Of a DNA stretch of 15,202 nt, positions 4,503 to 10,925 are shown piece by piece. The notes below the pieces were generated by a model. The model made no database searches. It worked only from the letters and a program-made list of their open reading frames with translations, and was not told the DNA's origin. The position numbers and the translations under genes are program-made. This stretch comes from WHSW01 sp036794585 (GTDB taxonomy: Bacteria > Actinomycetota > Thermoleophilia > Solirubrobacterales > 70-9). The DNA lies in assembly GCA_036794585.1 (NCBI GenBank), contig DAIRGH010000070.1:1-15202 (forward strand), written 5' to 3'. Each line of letters begins with the position of its first letter. Within the stretch, counting starts at the first letter, position 1.

Positions 4503-7271
4503 GTGCGGACCCGCCCCCTACTTGCCCTGTTCGGAGCCGTTAGCGCGCTGGCGCTCCCTTCGACCGCCACGGCCGCGCCCACCCCCGGCGCCTACGGCGA
4601 CAACGACGCCGGCGGCTTCATGAACATCCTGCCTCCGGGCACGGGCCAGAGCGTCAACACGGCCGAGATCGGGGCGTTTCTCTCCACCGGCGCCCGGCCG
4701 CCTCACGACGCCGACCAGCTGCAGATGTACGAGGACCTGGTCTACGCGACGCCGGGGCTGAAGGCGGAGCAGCTGAGCGACTACTACAAGGACGCGACCT
4801 TCGGGGTAGAGCCGGCGAACGTGGAGCGCACGTACAGCCCGCGCTCGGACGTGACCATCGTCCGCGACCAGTTCGGGGTGCCGCGGATCTACGGCGAGAC
4901 GCGCGCCGGGGCGATGTTCGGTGCCGGTTACATCGCCGCCGAGGACCGGATGTTCTTCATCGACGCCCTGCGTCACGCAGGCCGGGCCGAGCTGAGCGAG
5001 TTCGCCGGCGGGGCGGCGGGCAACCGCGAGATGGACCAGAGCGTCTGGGCGGATACCCCGTATCGCGACGATCAAGAGCTCCAGGTCCAGTACGACCTCG
5101 CCGAAGAGGCCTACGGCGCCGAGGGCGCTCAGGTCGCCGCGGACGTGCAGGGCTTCGTCGACGGGATCAACCACCGGATCTCGGAGATCCGCACCAACCC
5201 CCTGCTGATGCCGGGCGAGTACCCGCTGCTCGGCCACCCGGGCGGACCCGAGGACTGGAAGGTCACCGACGTGATCGCGATCGCCTCGCTGGTCGCGGGG
5301 ATCTTCGGCAAGGGCGGCGGCGAGGAGGTCGGTTCGGCGGCGGTGCTCCAGGCCGCACAGAAGCGATTCGGAAAGCGCGAGGGCACGAAGGTCTGGAAGG
5401 ACTTTCGCCGCGCCAACGACCCCGAGGCGCCGACGACGATCCGCGGCAAGCGCTTCCCCTACATGCCGGTGCCGGAGAAGGCGAAGGCCGCGCTGCCCGA
5501 CCCCGGCAGCACCGTCGCCCAGGAGGTGATCGCCTCGACGACCGCGAGCGCCGATGCCCACTCGGCTGACAGCAAGCTGCCCGACATCGGCGCGCTGCTG
5601 CTCGAGCTGGGCGAGATGGAGGGCTCCTCGAACGCGCTGCTGGTCTCCAAGCGCGAGGCCAAGGGCGGTGCGCCGCTTGCCGTGTTCGGCCCCCAGGTCT
5701 CCTACTTCACCCCGCAGATCCTGCTCGAGTTCGAGATCCACGCTCCCAGCGGGCCCACCGGGCCGCCGCTCGACGCCCGCGGCGCCGCCTTCCCGGGTAC
5801 CAACCTCTTCGTCCAGCTCGGCCACGGCCGCGACTACGCCTGGTCGGCGACCTCGGCGGGCCAGGACATCACCGACACCTTCGCGGTCAAGCTCTGCAAT
5901 TCCGACGGGTCAAAGCCGACTCTGGAATCGACGAGCTACGTCTTCCGGGGCGACTGCCTGCCGATCGACGTGCTCGAGCGGGTCAACTCGTGGACCTCAT
6001 CCCCCGGCGACACGACGCCGTCGGGAACCGAGACCCTGCGCGCCGAGCGCACCGCGTACGGGATCGTCACCCACCGCGCGCTGATCGACGGCAAGCCGCA
6101 CGCCTACACCAAGCTGCGCGCCACCTACTACCACGAGGTCGACTCGGCGCTCGGCTTCGCCGACTTCAACAACCCCGAGAAGATGGAGTCGCCGCAGGAG
6201 TTCATGGAGGCCGCCTGCAAGATCCAGTACACGTTCAACTGGTTCTTCATCGACTCCGAGCACATCGCCTACTTCAACTCCGGCATCAACCCGGTGCGCG
6301 CCAAGCGAGCGCACCCCGATCTGCCGACGCCGGGCAAGCCACGCTTCGAGTGGCAGGGGTGGACGCCGCCCTCGCCAGCGCTGCTCTCGGGAGCGCCGAT
6401 CGACCAGACCAACGTCAGCCCGGAGACCAACATCTCCGAGCAGGAGCCGTGCAAGGCCCATCCGCAGGTCATCGACCAGGGCTGGATGACGAGCTGGAAC
6501 AACAAGCAGGCGCCGGGTTTCCGCGCCAGCGACGCCGAGTACGCCTACGGGTCGATGTTCCGCTCGACCCGGCTCGACGACCGAGTCCGCACGCGAATCA
6601 AGGGGGCCAAGAAGGCGAGCCTGCCGAAGCTCGTCGACGCGATGGAAGATGGAGGCACGGTCGACCTGCGCGGCGACGTCGTCCTGCCGCTGGCGCTGGG
6701 CGTGATCGGCCGCGCTGGCAATTCCAAGGTCCGCGACGCGCTCGCCGTCCTGTCGAAGTGGCAGGGCTCGGGCTCGCACCGCCGCGACAAGAACGCCGAC
6801 GGCACCTACGACGATTCCGAGGCGGTGCGGATCATGGACGCCTGGTGGCCGTACTGGGTCAAGGCACAGTTCAAGCCGCGGCTCGGCAAAAAGCTCTTCG
6901 ACGCCATCGAGTCGATGATCGTCCTGCACGACGCGCCCGGGCCGATCGGATCGGCGTTCATCTCCGGCTGGTACGGGTACGTCGACAAGGACCTGCGCAC
7001 GGTGCTCGGCGAAGAGGTCAAGGGACGCTTCTCGCGCACCTACTGCGGCAACGGCTCGCTGAAGAAGTGCCGCAGGGCGCTGGTCAAGTCGCTGGCGAAG
7101 GCGCTCGCGCACACCTCCGACGCCGAGCTCTATCCGGACGGGCCGTGCGAGGGCGGCGACGCGCAGTGGTGCCACGACTCGGTCAGGCACCGGGCAACCG
7201 GCGCGATCACCCAGCCGCCGATGCACTGGATCGACCGGCCGACCTTCCAGCAGGTCGTCCAGATCAGGTAG
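4503..7271 (+). CDS. Secreted penicillin acylase family protein (Ntn hydrolase, S45)
   Basis: A 922-residue precursor. Residues 1-24 or so are a signal peptide (RTRP, then LLALFGAVSALALPSTATA). The alpha-chain part has the family motif VRDQFGVPRIYGET from residue 120, then GAGYIAAEDRMFFIDALRHA. The predicted autoproteolysis site and nucleophile is Ser376 in GSSNALLVS (Ser-Asn after Gly-Ser), which would become the beta-chain N-terminus. Further family marks are HGRDYAWS at 441-448 and SWNNKQAPGF from 664, likely near the oxyanion Asn. Members cleave amide-linked acyl chains: beta-lactam side chains, acyl-homoserine lactones, lipopeptides. The substrate here is not predictable. The start is GTG 4503, because an upstream in-frame TTG (4449) lies in the hairpin and would bury the signal peptide. 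A GC hairpin follows the stop. Confidence 0.93.
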   Translation: MRTRPLLALFGAVSALALPSTATAAPTPGAYGDNDAGGFMNILPPGTGQSVNTAEIGAFLSTGARPPHDADQLQMYEDLVYATPGLKAEQLSDYYKDATFGVEPANVERTYSPRSDVTIVRDQFGVPRIYGETRAGAMFGAGYIAAEDRMFFIDALRHAGRAELSEFAGGAAGNREMDQSVWADTPYRDDQELQVQYDLAEEAYGAEGAQVAADVQGFVDGINHRISEIRTNPLLMPGEYPLLGHPGGPEDWKVTDVIAIASLVAGIFGKGGGEEVGSAAVLQAAQKRFGKREGTKVWKDFRRANDPEAPTTIRGKRFPYMPVPEKAKAALPDPGSTVAQEVIASTTASADAHSADSKLPDIGALLLELGEMEGSSNALLVSKREAKGGAPLAVFGPQVSYFTPQILLEFEIHAPSGPTGPPLDARGAAFPGTNLFVQLGHGRDYAWSATSAGQDITDTFAVKLCNSDGSKPTLESTSYVFRGDCLPIDVLERVNSWTSSPGDTTPSGTETLRAERTAYGIVTHRALIDGKPHAYTKLRATYYHEVDSALGFADFNNPEKMESPQEFMEAACKIQYTFNWFFIDSEHIAYFNSGINPVRAKRAHPDLPTPGKPRFEWQGWTPPSPALLSGAPIDQTNVSPETNISEQEPCKAHPQVIDQGWMTSWNNKQAPGFRASDAEYAYGSMFRSTRLDDRVRTRIKGAKKASLPKLVDAMEDGGTVDLRGDVVLPLALGVIGRAGNSKVRDALAVLSKWQGSGSHRRDKNADGTYDDSEAVRIMDAWWPYWVKAQFKPRLGKKLFDAIESMIVLHDAPGPIGSAFISGWYGYVDKDLRTVLGEEVKGRFSRTYCGNGSLKKCRRALVKSLAKALAHTSDAELYPDGPCEGGDAQWCHDSVRHRATGAITQPPMHWIDRPTFQQVVQIR

Positions 7272-7292
7272 GCCGGGGCGACGACCCCGGTC
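7271..7292 (+). terminator. GC hairpin immediately after the acylase stop
   Basis: GGCCGGGG (7271-7278) pairs with CCCCGGTC (7285-7292) around CGACGA: eight pairs including one G-U. It starts at the last base of the acylase stop codon. There is no U-tract. It is a probable terminator or 3' stabilising structure for the acylase mRNA. Confidence 0.5.
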
Positions 7293-7294
7293 AC

Positions 7295-7300
7295 TAGGCT
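7295..7300 (+). promoter_or_regulatory. Possible -10 element of the gluzincin-like gene
   Basis: TAGGCT matches the actinobacterial TAnnnT -10 form and lies nine bases before TTG 7310. No Shine-Dalgarno is present. A -35 box is not recognisable. The element would permit a near-leaderless transcript. Confidence 0.3.
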
Positions 7301-7309
7301 CATCTGGCC

Positions 7310-8095
7310 TTGGCCTGGGTCGAGACCGAGTCGCTGAGCTTCACCGCGCGCCACGAGAGCGAGGACGAGGCCTGCGCGCAGCGCATCCTCGACCGCCTGG
7401 AGGACCTCAGGCTGCGGCTCGAGGACCGCTTCGACGACGCGCCGGGCGGGATCACGGTGATCGTCCACCCCTCCCCGGGGTGGCTCGCCGCCGCGCACCC
7501 GTTTCTGCCCGCGGCGCGGCTGGCCGCCTCGCCTCCCGGGCGCCGCTACCTCGCCGGCTGGGCGATGGCCTCGGAGCTGCACGTGCTCAACGACGAGTTC
7601 ACCGACCGCCGCGCCGCCGGCGAGGACTCACTGGGGGCGCTGCGCGGGACCGCCGAGCGCCTCTACGCGCAGATCGCGATCGCCGCCAACAACGACCGCC
7701 TGCCGCCGCCCTGGGGCCCGCGCAAGTTCGCGCGCTACGTGCGCTGGGCGTGGCTGATCGAGGGCGGCGCGCAGCACTTCGCCGGCCAGACGTCGCTGTT
7801 TCGCGCCGCGGCCAACGCCCGCATGCGCCAGCGAAAGCAGCCCGCCTTCCCGCCCTCGGCGCGCGACGCGATCCTTCTCGGCGGCACGATCTTCGACCTG
7901 CTCGAGCGCGAGCGGGGTCTCGACGCCTGCACCGTGCTGGTCTCGCGCCTTCGCCGCGAGGGCCCGCAGCGCGCGATCGAGCTCGCCTTCGACGCCCGCC
8001 CGCGCGAGGTCGAGCGCGAATGGCGTCGCTACCTGCGCGAGGAGCTGCCGCGCGCCGGCTCGCTCGAGCTGCGCGACGAGGACCCGTTCAGCTAG
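7310..8095 (+). CDS. Gluzincin (peptidase MA)-like protein lacking HExxH, function unknown
   Basis: A 261-residue, probably cytoplasmic protein without a signal peptide. Residues 46-60 (GGITVIVHPSPGWLA) and 148-157 (WLIEGGAQHF) have the layout of peptidase MA-like gluzincins, where a 'WL.EG.A..' helix supplies the third zinc ligand. The helix that should carry HExxH reads AERLY (115-119): the Glu is kept and both His are absent. A working zinc site is therefore unlikely and the protein may be a pseudoenzyme. The relation itself is inference from layout. An in-frame TAG at 7295 limits the start; TTG 7310 is the first usable codon. The stop TAG (8093-8095) overlaps the stop of the opposite-strand gene in the shared CTAG. 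The C-terminal third is very rich in Arg and Glu. Confidence 0.75.
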   Translation: MAWVETESLSFTARHESEDEACAQRILDRLEDLRLRLEDRFDDAPGGITVIVHPSPGWLAAAHPFLPAARLAASPPGRRYLAGWAMASELHVLNDEFTDRRAAGEDSLGALRGTAERLYAQIAIAANNDRLPPPWGPRKFARYVRWAWLIEGGAQHFAGQTSLFRAAANARMRQRKQPAFPPSARDAILLGGTIFDLLERERGLDACTVLVSRLRREGPQRAIELAFDARPREVEREWRRYLREELPRAGSLELRDEDPFS

Positions 8096-8616
8096 CCGGC
8101 CAGCTCGGCGACGGCCCAGACCAAGGCGCCGCCGACGCCGAGCCCGACGAGGATCCCCACGAGGAGCCGCAGCGGCCGCTCCTCCCGAGCCGCCGGCAGG
8201 CCGTTGCTGTCGGCCAGGTGCTCGCCCGTGTCGGCGAGCAGGCCCCGCGCCACCTCGTAGGCCGCCTGCGGGACCAGGATGTCCCGCGGACCAGCGGCGA
8301 GGAAGTCCGGGACGTCGAAGCCGCGGGTGCGCCGCTCGACGCTCGGGATCCCCTCCTCGAGCAGGATCCCCTGGATCAGCTGCGCCTCGGCCTGGTTTGC
8401 CGCGAACGCGACCTTGACCGGCTCGCCGCTCGCGTACTCGGGGTTGACCTTGCCGGCCTTCTCGTGCGCCGCGGTGATCGGCTCCTCCTCGCCGCGGCCG
8501 ACGTAGACGAGCGGCGTCTCGCAATCGGCGCAGAAGCGCTCGCTGAGCGGGTACTTGCGCGCGCACGTCGGACAGGCGAGCGGGCGGACGGCGTCGTCGT
8601 TTGCCTCAGTCGACAA
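8092..8616 (-). CDS. Zinc-ribbon / DUF2007-like membrane-anchored protein
   Basis: A 174-residue protein with three parts. An N-terminal zinc ribbon has ligands Cys15, Cys18, Cys29 and Cys32 (CPTC...CADC). A middle domain (about 64-125) begins VKVAFAANQAEAQLIQGILL and resembles DUF2007, a putative signal-transducing domain that follows 'A..IL...GI...' with a 'I.VP...Y..A..LL' end. A C-terminal transmembrane helix spans about 150-172. The start is TTG 8616. The choice is secure because AAGGAGGT lies eight bases upstream, inside the JAMM gene, and no other start codon precedes the zinc ribbon in this frame. It overlaps the JAMM gene by 11 bases and is probably translationally coupled. Its stop overlaps that of the convergent gene. 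The function is unknown; a membrane-tethered adaptor is inference. Confidence 0.85.
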   Translation of the reverse strand: MSTEANDDAVRPLACPTCARKYPLSERFCADCETPLVYVGRGEEEPITAAHEKAGKVNPEYASGEPVKVAFAANQAEAQLIQGILLEEGIPSVERRTRGFDVPDFLAAGPRDILVPQAAYEVARGLLADTGEHLADSNGLPAAREERPLRLLVGILVGLGVGGALVWAVAELAG

Positions 8617-8998
8617 CGAGCTCGACCTCCTTCACCGCGTTGCCCTCGATCGTGAACGCGCGAACCACCGGCTCGTCCTCTGCCAGCGAGCAGATCACCC
8701 AGGGCGAGCCGGGCCAGTCGCGGGCCAGGTTGATGTCGGTCTGTGAGGGCCGGCCCTCGGTATGAGGATGGGAGTGGTAGATCGCGGGTTCCTCGTCGCG
8801 CGAGAGGAGCTCGTTGTAGATGCGAATCTGATCGGAGGACTCGATCCGGAACCGCTGCGGGCTCGCGAACTCGTTCCGGGCCGGGAAGTAGGCGGTCAGG
8901 AGGCCGTCGCTGAGACCCAGCATGCCGCAGCATTCGTTCGGGGCCTCGGCCCTTGCGTGGGCGATCAGCTCGTCGAGAACCTGTCGTGGAATCCGCAC
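8606..8998 (-). CDS. JAMM/MPN+ metallopeptidase (Mov34/PAD-1 family, Mec-like)
   Basis: A 130-residue single-domain protein. The JAMM zinc motif is complete: Glu22 in NECCGML, His75 and His77 in YHSHPH, Ser85 and Asp88 in PSQTD, which gives H-x-H-x7-S-x2-D. Length and layout resemble mycobacterial Mec, which removes cysteine from the thiocarboxylated carrier CysO. Here no CysO or cysteine synthase gene is in view, so the substrate (a ubiquitin-like carrier, an isopeptide or something else) is open. The start is GTG 8998. There is no ribosome site; TAGCCT on the minus strand (9010-9005) ends six bases before the GTG, so a leaderless mRNA is likely. It is the first gene of a two-gene unit with the zinc-ribbon protein and diverges from the membrane protein at 9023. 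Confidence 0.92.
   Translation of the reverse strand: MRIPRQVLDELIAHARAEAPNECCGMLGLSDGLLTAYFPARNEFASPQRFRIESSDQIRIYNELLSRDEEPAIYHSHPHTEGRPSQTDINLARDWPGSPWVICSLAEDEPVVRAFTIEGNAVKEVELVVD
8625..8632 (-). promoter_or_regulatory. Perfect Shine-Dalgarno for the TTG-start zinc-ribbon gene
   Basis: On the minus strand this reads AAGGAGGT, eight bases before TTG 8616. It lies within the last codons of the JAMM gene and decides the non-ATG start. Confidence 0.85.
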
Positions 8999-9004
8999 CC
9001 GTCG

Positions 9005-9014
9005 AGGCTACAGT
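9005..9014. promoter_or_regulatory. Overlapping divergent -10 elements
   Basis: The ten bases AGGCTACAGT hold TACAGT on the plus strand (9009-9014) and TAGCCT on the minus strand (9010-9005), sharing two base pairs. Predicted starts fall at about 9021-9022 (ATG at 9023) and at 8998, the G of the JAMM GTG. Neither gene has a Shine-Dalgarno and neither direction has a clear -35. This suggests a bidirectional promoter producing two leaderless mRNAs. Confidence 0.5.
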
Positions 9015-9022
9015 GGCCGACC

Positions 9023-10876
9023 ATGCGGGCGGCTTGGGCCGACAGGCCCTGGGTGACGGTGCTGTTCGGGCTCGTGGCCGCGATCGTGACCTGGGATCCA
9101 ATCCTGCTGGTCCCCGGGGCGGGCCTCGACGCATCGTGGATCACGGGACTCAACATGGCCGCGGCCGCGGGGCTCGACCACGGCACCGAGATCGTCTACA
9201 CGTACGGACCGCTCGGCTTCCTTGACGAGCCGCTGGTGATCGACGGCACGCTGGCGACCACAGGGGCGCTCTACCTGCTCGGGCTGAGGACGGCGCTGGC
9301 GGCGAGCCTGCTGTTCGCGGCACGCCGCAGCCTGCCGTGGCCTGCGGCGGCGGCGGTGGCGCTGGTCGCGATGGCGATCATGCCCGGATCGCTGGTGCCG
9401 CTGGCGCTGGCGGCGGTCTGGTGCCTGGTCGCGCTGCAGGCAGAAGCCCCGGCCTGGGTGAGCCGGCTCGTCACGGTCGGCGGCGGCGCGCTCGCGGGCA
9501 TCGAGCTGATGGTCAAGCTCAACGTCGGGGTGACGATCCTGCTGCTCGTGGTGGTGACGGTCGTCGCGCTGCCGGATCGGCGCCCACGGGACCTGCTGAC
9601 CCTCGCCGCGGCGCTCGTCGCGAGCTTCGCGATCGGCTGGTTTGCGAGCGGGCAGGGATTCGGCAACCTCGACGACTACGTCCGGTCGTCGTTCGAGACC
9701 GTCTCGGGATACTCCGACGCCCTCCAGCGCGATGTGGCCGAGGTCGACTGGGACTGGGCAGCGGCGCTCGTGCTGGCGCTCGGGGCGCTTGCGGCCGCCC
9801 TCGCCGCCTCGGCCGGCATGCGAACGGCGCGCAGGGTGCTCCTCTGCGTAGTCGTCGCGGCGCTGGCTGTGGCGCTGGAGAAGTACTCGTTCGTGCGCCA
9901 CGACGCCGGTCACGTCGGTGCCATATTCGGCGGCCTCGCCGCGATCCTGGTGGCCCTGCGGTGGCAAGGCGTGGGGCGCTTCGTCCTACCGGTCGCCGTC
10001 GCCGCGGCGGCGGCCTCCTATGCGGCGGCCACGACCGCGTGGGAGGACGGTCCGCTGCGGCCGGGCACCGCGGTCGACCAGCTCGAAACGCTGGTCGACC
10101 CCGGCGACCGCGGCGACGCCCGCGACGAGTCGAGGGCGGCGCTGCAGTCTCTGTATGCCGTCGAGCAGCCGATCCTCGACCGGATCGGTGAGGCGCCGAT
10201 CGACGCCCGCCCGTGGGAGACGGCGCTGGTCTGGGCGTACGACCTCGCGTGGAGGCCGCTGCCGGTGATCCAGGACTACCAGGCGTACACGCCGTGGCTC
10301 GACGAGCTCGATGCGGACGCGCTCGCCGCCGAGGACGGGCCGCAGTTCATCCTGCGCCACTACGGCTACGGCGACAGCCCCGTGATCGGCCTCGAGGGGC
10401 GCTTCGAGCCGTTCAGCTCGCCGCTGGTCACGCGCACGCTGCTGTGCCGCTTCCGGCCCACGGTCACCGGTGATCGCTTCCAGCTGCTGGTGCGCGGCGA
10501 GGACCGTTGCGGCCCGCCGCGCGCCGTTGGCTCGGTCAGCGCCGAATACGGCGAGGCGATCCGGGTGCCTGCAGCGCAGTCGGATGAGGCCGTGTTCGCG
10601 ACTATCGACGGGGCTACAGCGAGCGGAGTCGAGCGAGTTCGCGCCCTCCTCTACCGCGCTGCGATCCGCCGCATCCGGCTCGATGAGGGCCGGGCCTTCC
10701 TGGCGCCCCGCAACGCCAGCGACGGGCTGCTGCTGCGTGCCCCCGAGGCAGCGGGCTACCAAGCTCCGTGGGTGCTGGCGCTGAACCCGGGAGAGATCGC
10801 GATCGAGTCCGACGGCGGATTTGCGACCTCCAGCGGCGAAGTGGACGTGGAGTTCCACGCGGTGGCCGTGCGCTGA
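9023..10876 (+). CDS. Polytopic membrane protein of GT-C-like layout, uncharacterised
   Basis: A 617-residue protein. About ten hydrophobic helices occupy residues 10-335, and a soluble C-terminal domain of about 280 residues follows. The first large loop has Asp36 and the motif YTYGPLGFL (59-67), seen in a family of uncharacterised bacterial membrane proteins. The soluble part has RPLPVIQDYQAYTPWLDELD at about 412-431. GT-C glycosyltransferases share this plan: many helices, an acidic residue in the first outer loop, an outer C-terminal domain. A role in transferring lipid-linked sugars to envelope polymers is possible but unproven. The start is ATG 9023; frame-open sequence further upstream belongs to the JAMM gene on the other strand. 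The absence of a ribosome site together with TACAGT eight bases upstream supports leaderless translation. The next gene starts 49 bases after its stop, with its own promoter. Confidence 0.82.
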   Translation: MRAAWADRPWVTVLFGLVAAIVTWDPILLVPGAGLDASWITGLNMAAAAGLDHGTEIVYTYGPLGFLDEPLVIDGTLATTGALYLLGLRTALAASLLFAARRSLPWPAAAAVALVAMAIMPGSLVPLALAAVWCLVALQAEAPAWVSRLVTVGGGALAGIELMVKLNVGVTILLLVVVTVVALPDRRPRDLLTLAAALVASFAIGWFASGQGFGNLDDYVRSSFETVSGYSDALQRDVAEVDWDWAAALVLALGALAAALAASAGMRTARRVLLCVVVAALAVALEKYSFVRHDAGHVGAIFGGLAAILVALRWQGVGRFVLPVAVAAAAASYAAATTAWEDGPLRPGTAVDQLETLVDPGDRGDARDESRAALQSLYAVEQPILDRIGEAPIDARPWETALVWAYDLAWRPLPVIQDYQAYTPWLDELDADALAAEDGPQFILRHYGYGDSPVIGLEGRFEPFSSPLVTRTLLCRFRPTVTGDRFQLLVRGEDRCGPPRAVGSVSAEYGEAIRVPAAQSDEAVFATIDGATASGVERVRALLYRAAIRRIRLDEGRAFLAPRNASDGLLLRAPEAAGYQAPWVLALNPGEIAIESDGGFATSSGEVDVEFHAVAVR

Positions 10877-10878
10877 AG

Positions 10879-10916
10879 CTGTATCACTTGACTAATACAG
10901 TTGGCCGCGCTACTGT
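10879..10916. promoter_or_regulatory. Three-half-site operator over the GntR promoter
   Basis: CTGTAT (10879-10884) and ATACAG (10895-10900) form an inverted repeat spaced by ten bases that encloses the -35 box. ACAGT (10897-10901) and ACTGT (10912-10916) form a second inverted repeat, also spaced by ten bases, whose right arm is the -10 box. GntR/YtrA-type regulators bind such dyads and often repress their own operon. Binding of the adjacent regulator here is inference. Confidence 0.5.
10888..10916 (+). promoter_or_regulatory. Predicted promoter of the GntR-permease operon
   Basis: TTGACT (10888-10893) and TACTGT (10911-10916) are separated by exactly 17 bases. The predicted start is near 10923, two or three bases before ATG 10926, so the mRNA would be essentially leaderless. 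This is the best-formed promoter in the right half of the window. Confidence 0.65.
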
Positions 10917-10925
10917 GTCGCTCAA

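Noticed and set aside
4518..5825. Open frame of 435 codons on the minus strand opposite the acylase gene
   Set aside because: Composition is that of an antisense shadow, and the plus strand encodes an unmistakable signal peptide and Ntn-hydrolase motifs here.
5997..7297. Long frames on both strands within the second half of the acylase gene
   Set aside because: Both are Arg/Ala-rich shadows without motifs; the acylase frame stays open and conserved to its stop at 7271.
8762..9022. Upstream extension of the 9023 membrane-protein frame
   Set aside because: That stretch is the coding region of the JAMM gene on the other strand, whose motif residues are complete; the extension has no ribosome site or conserved feature.
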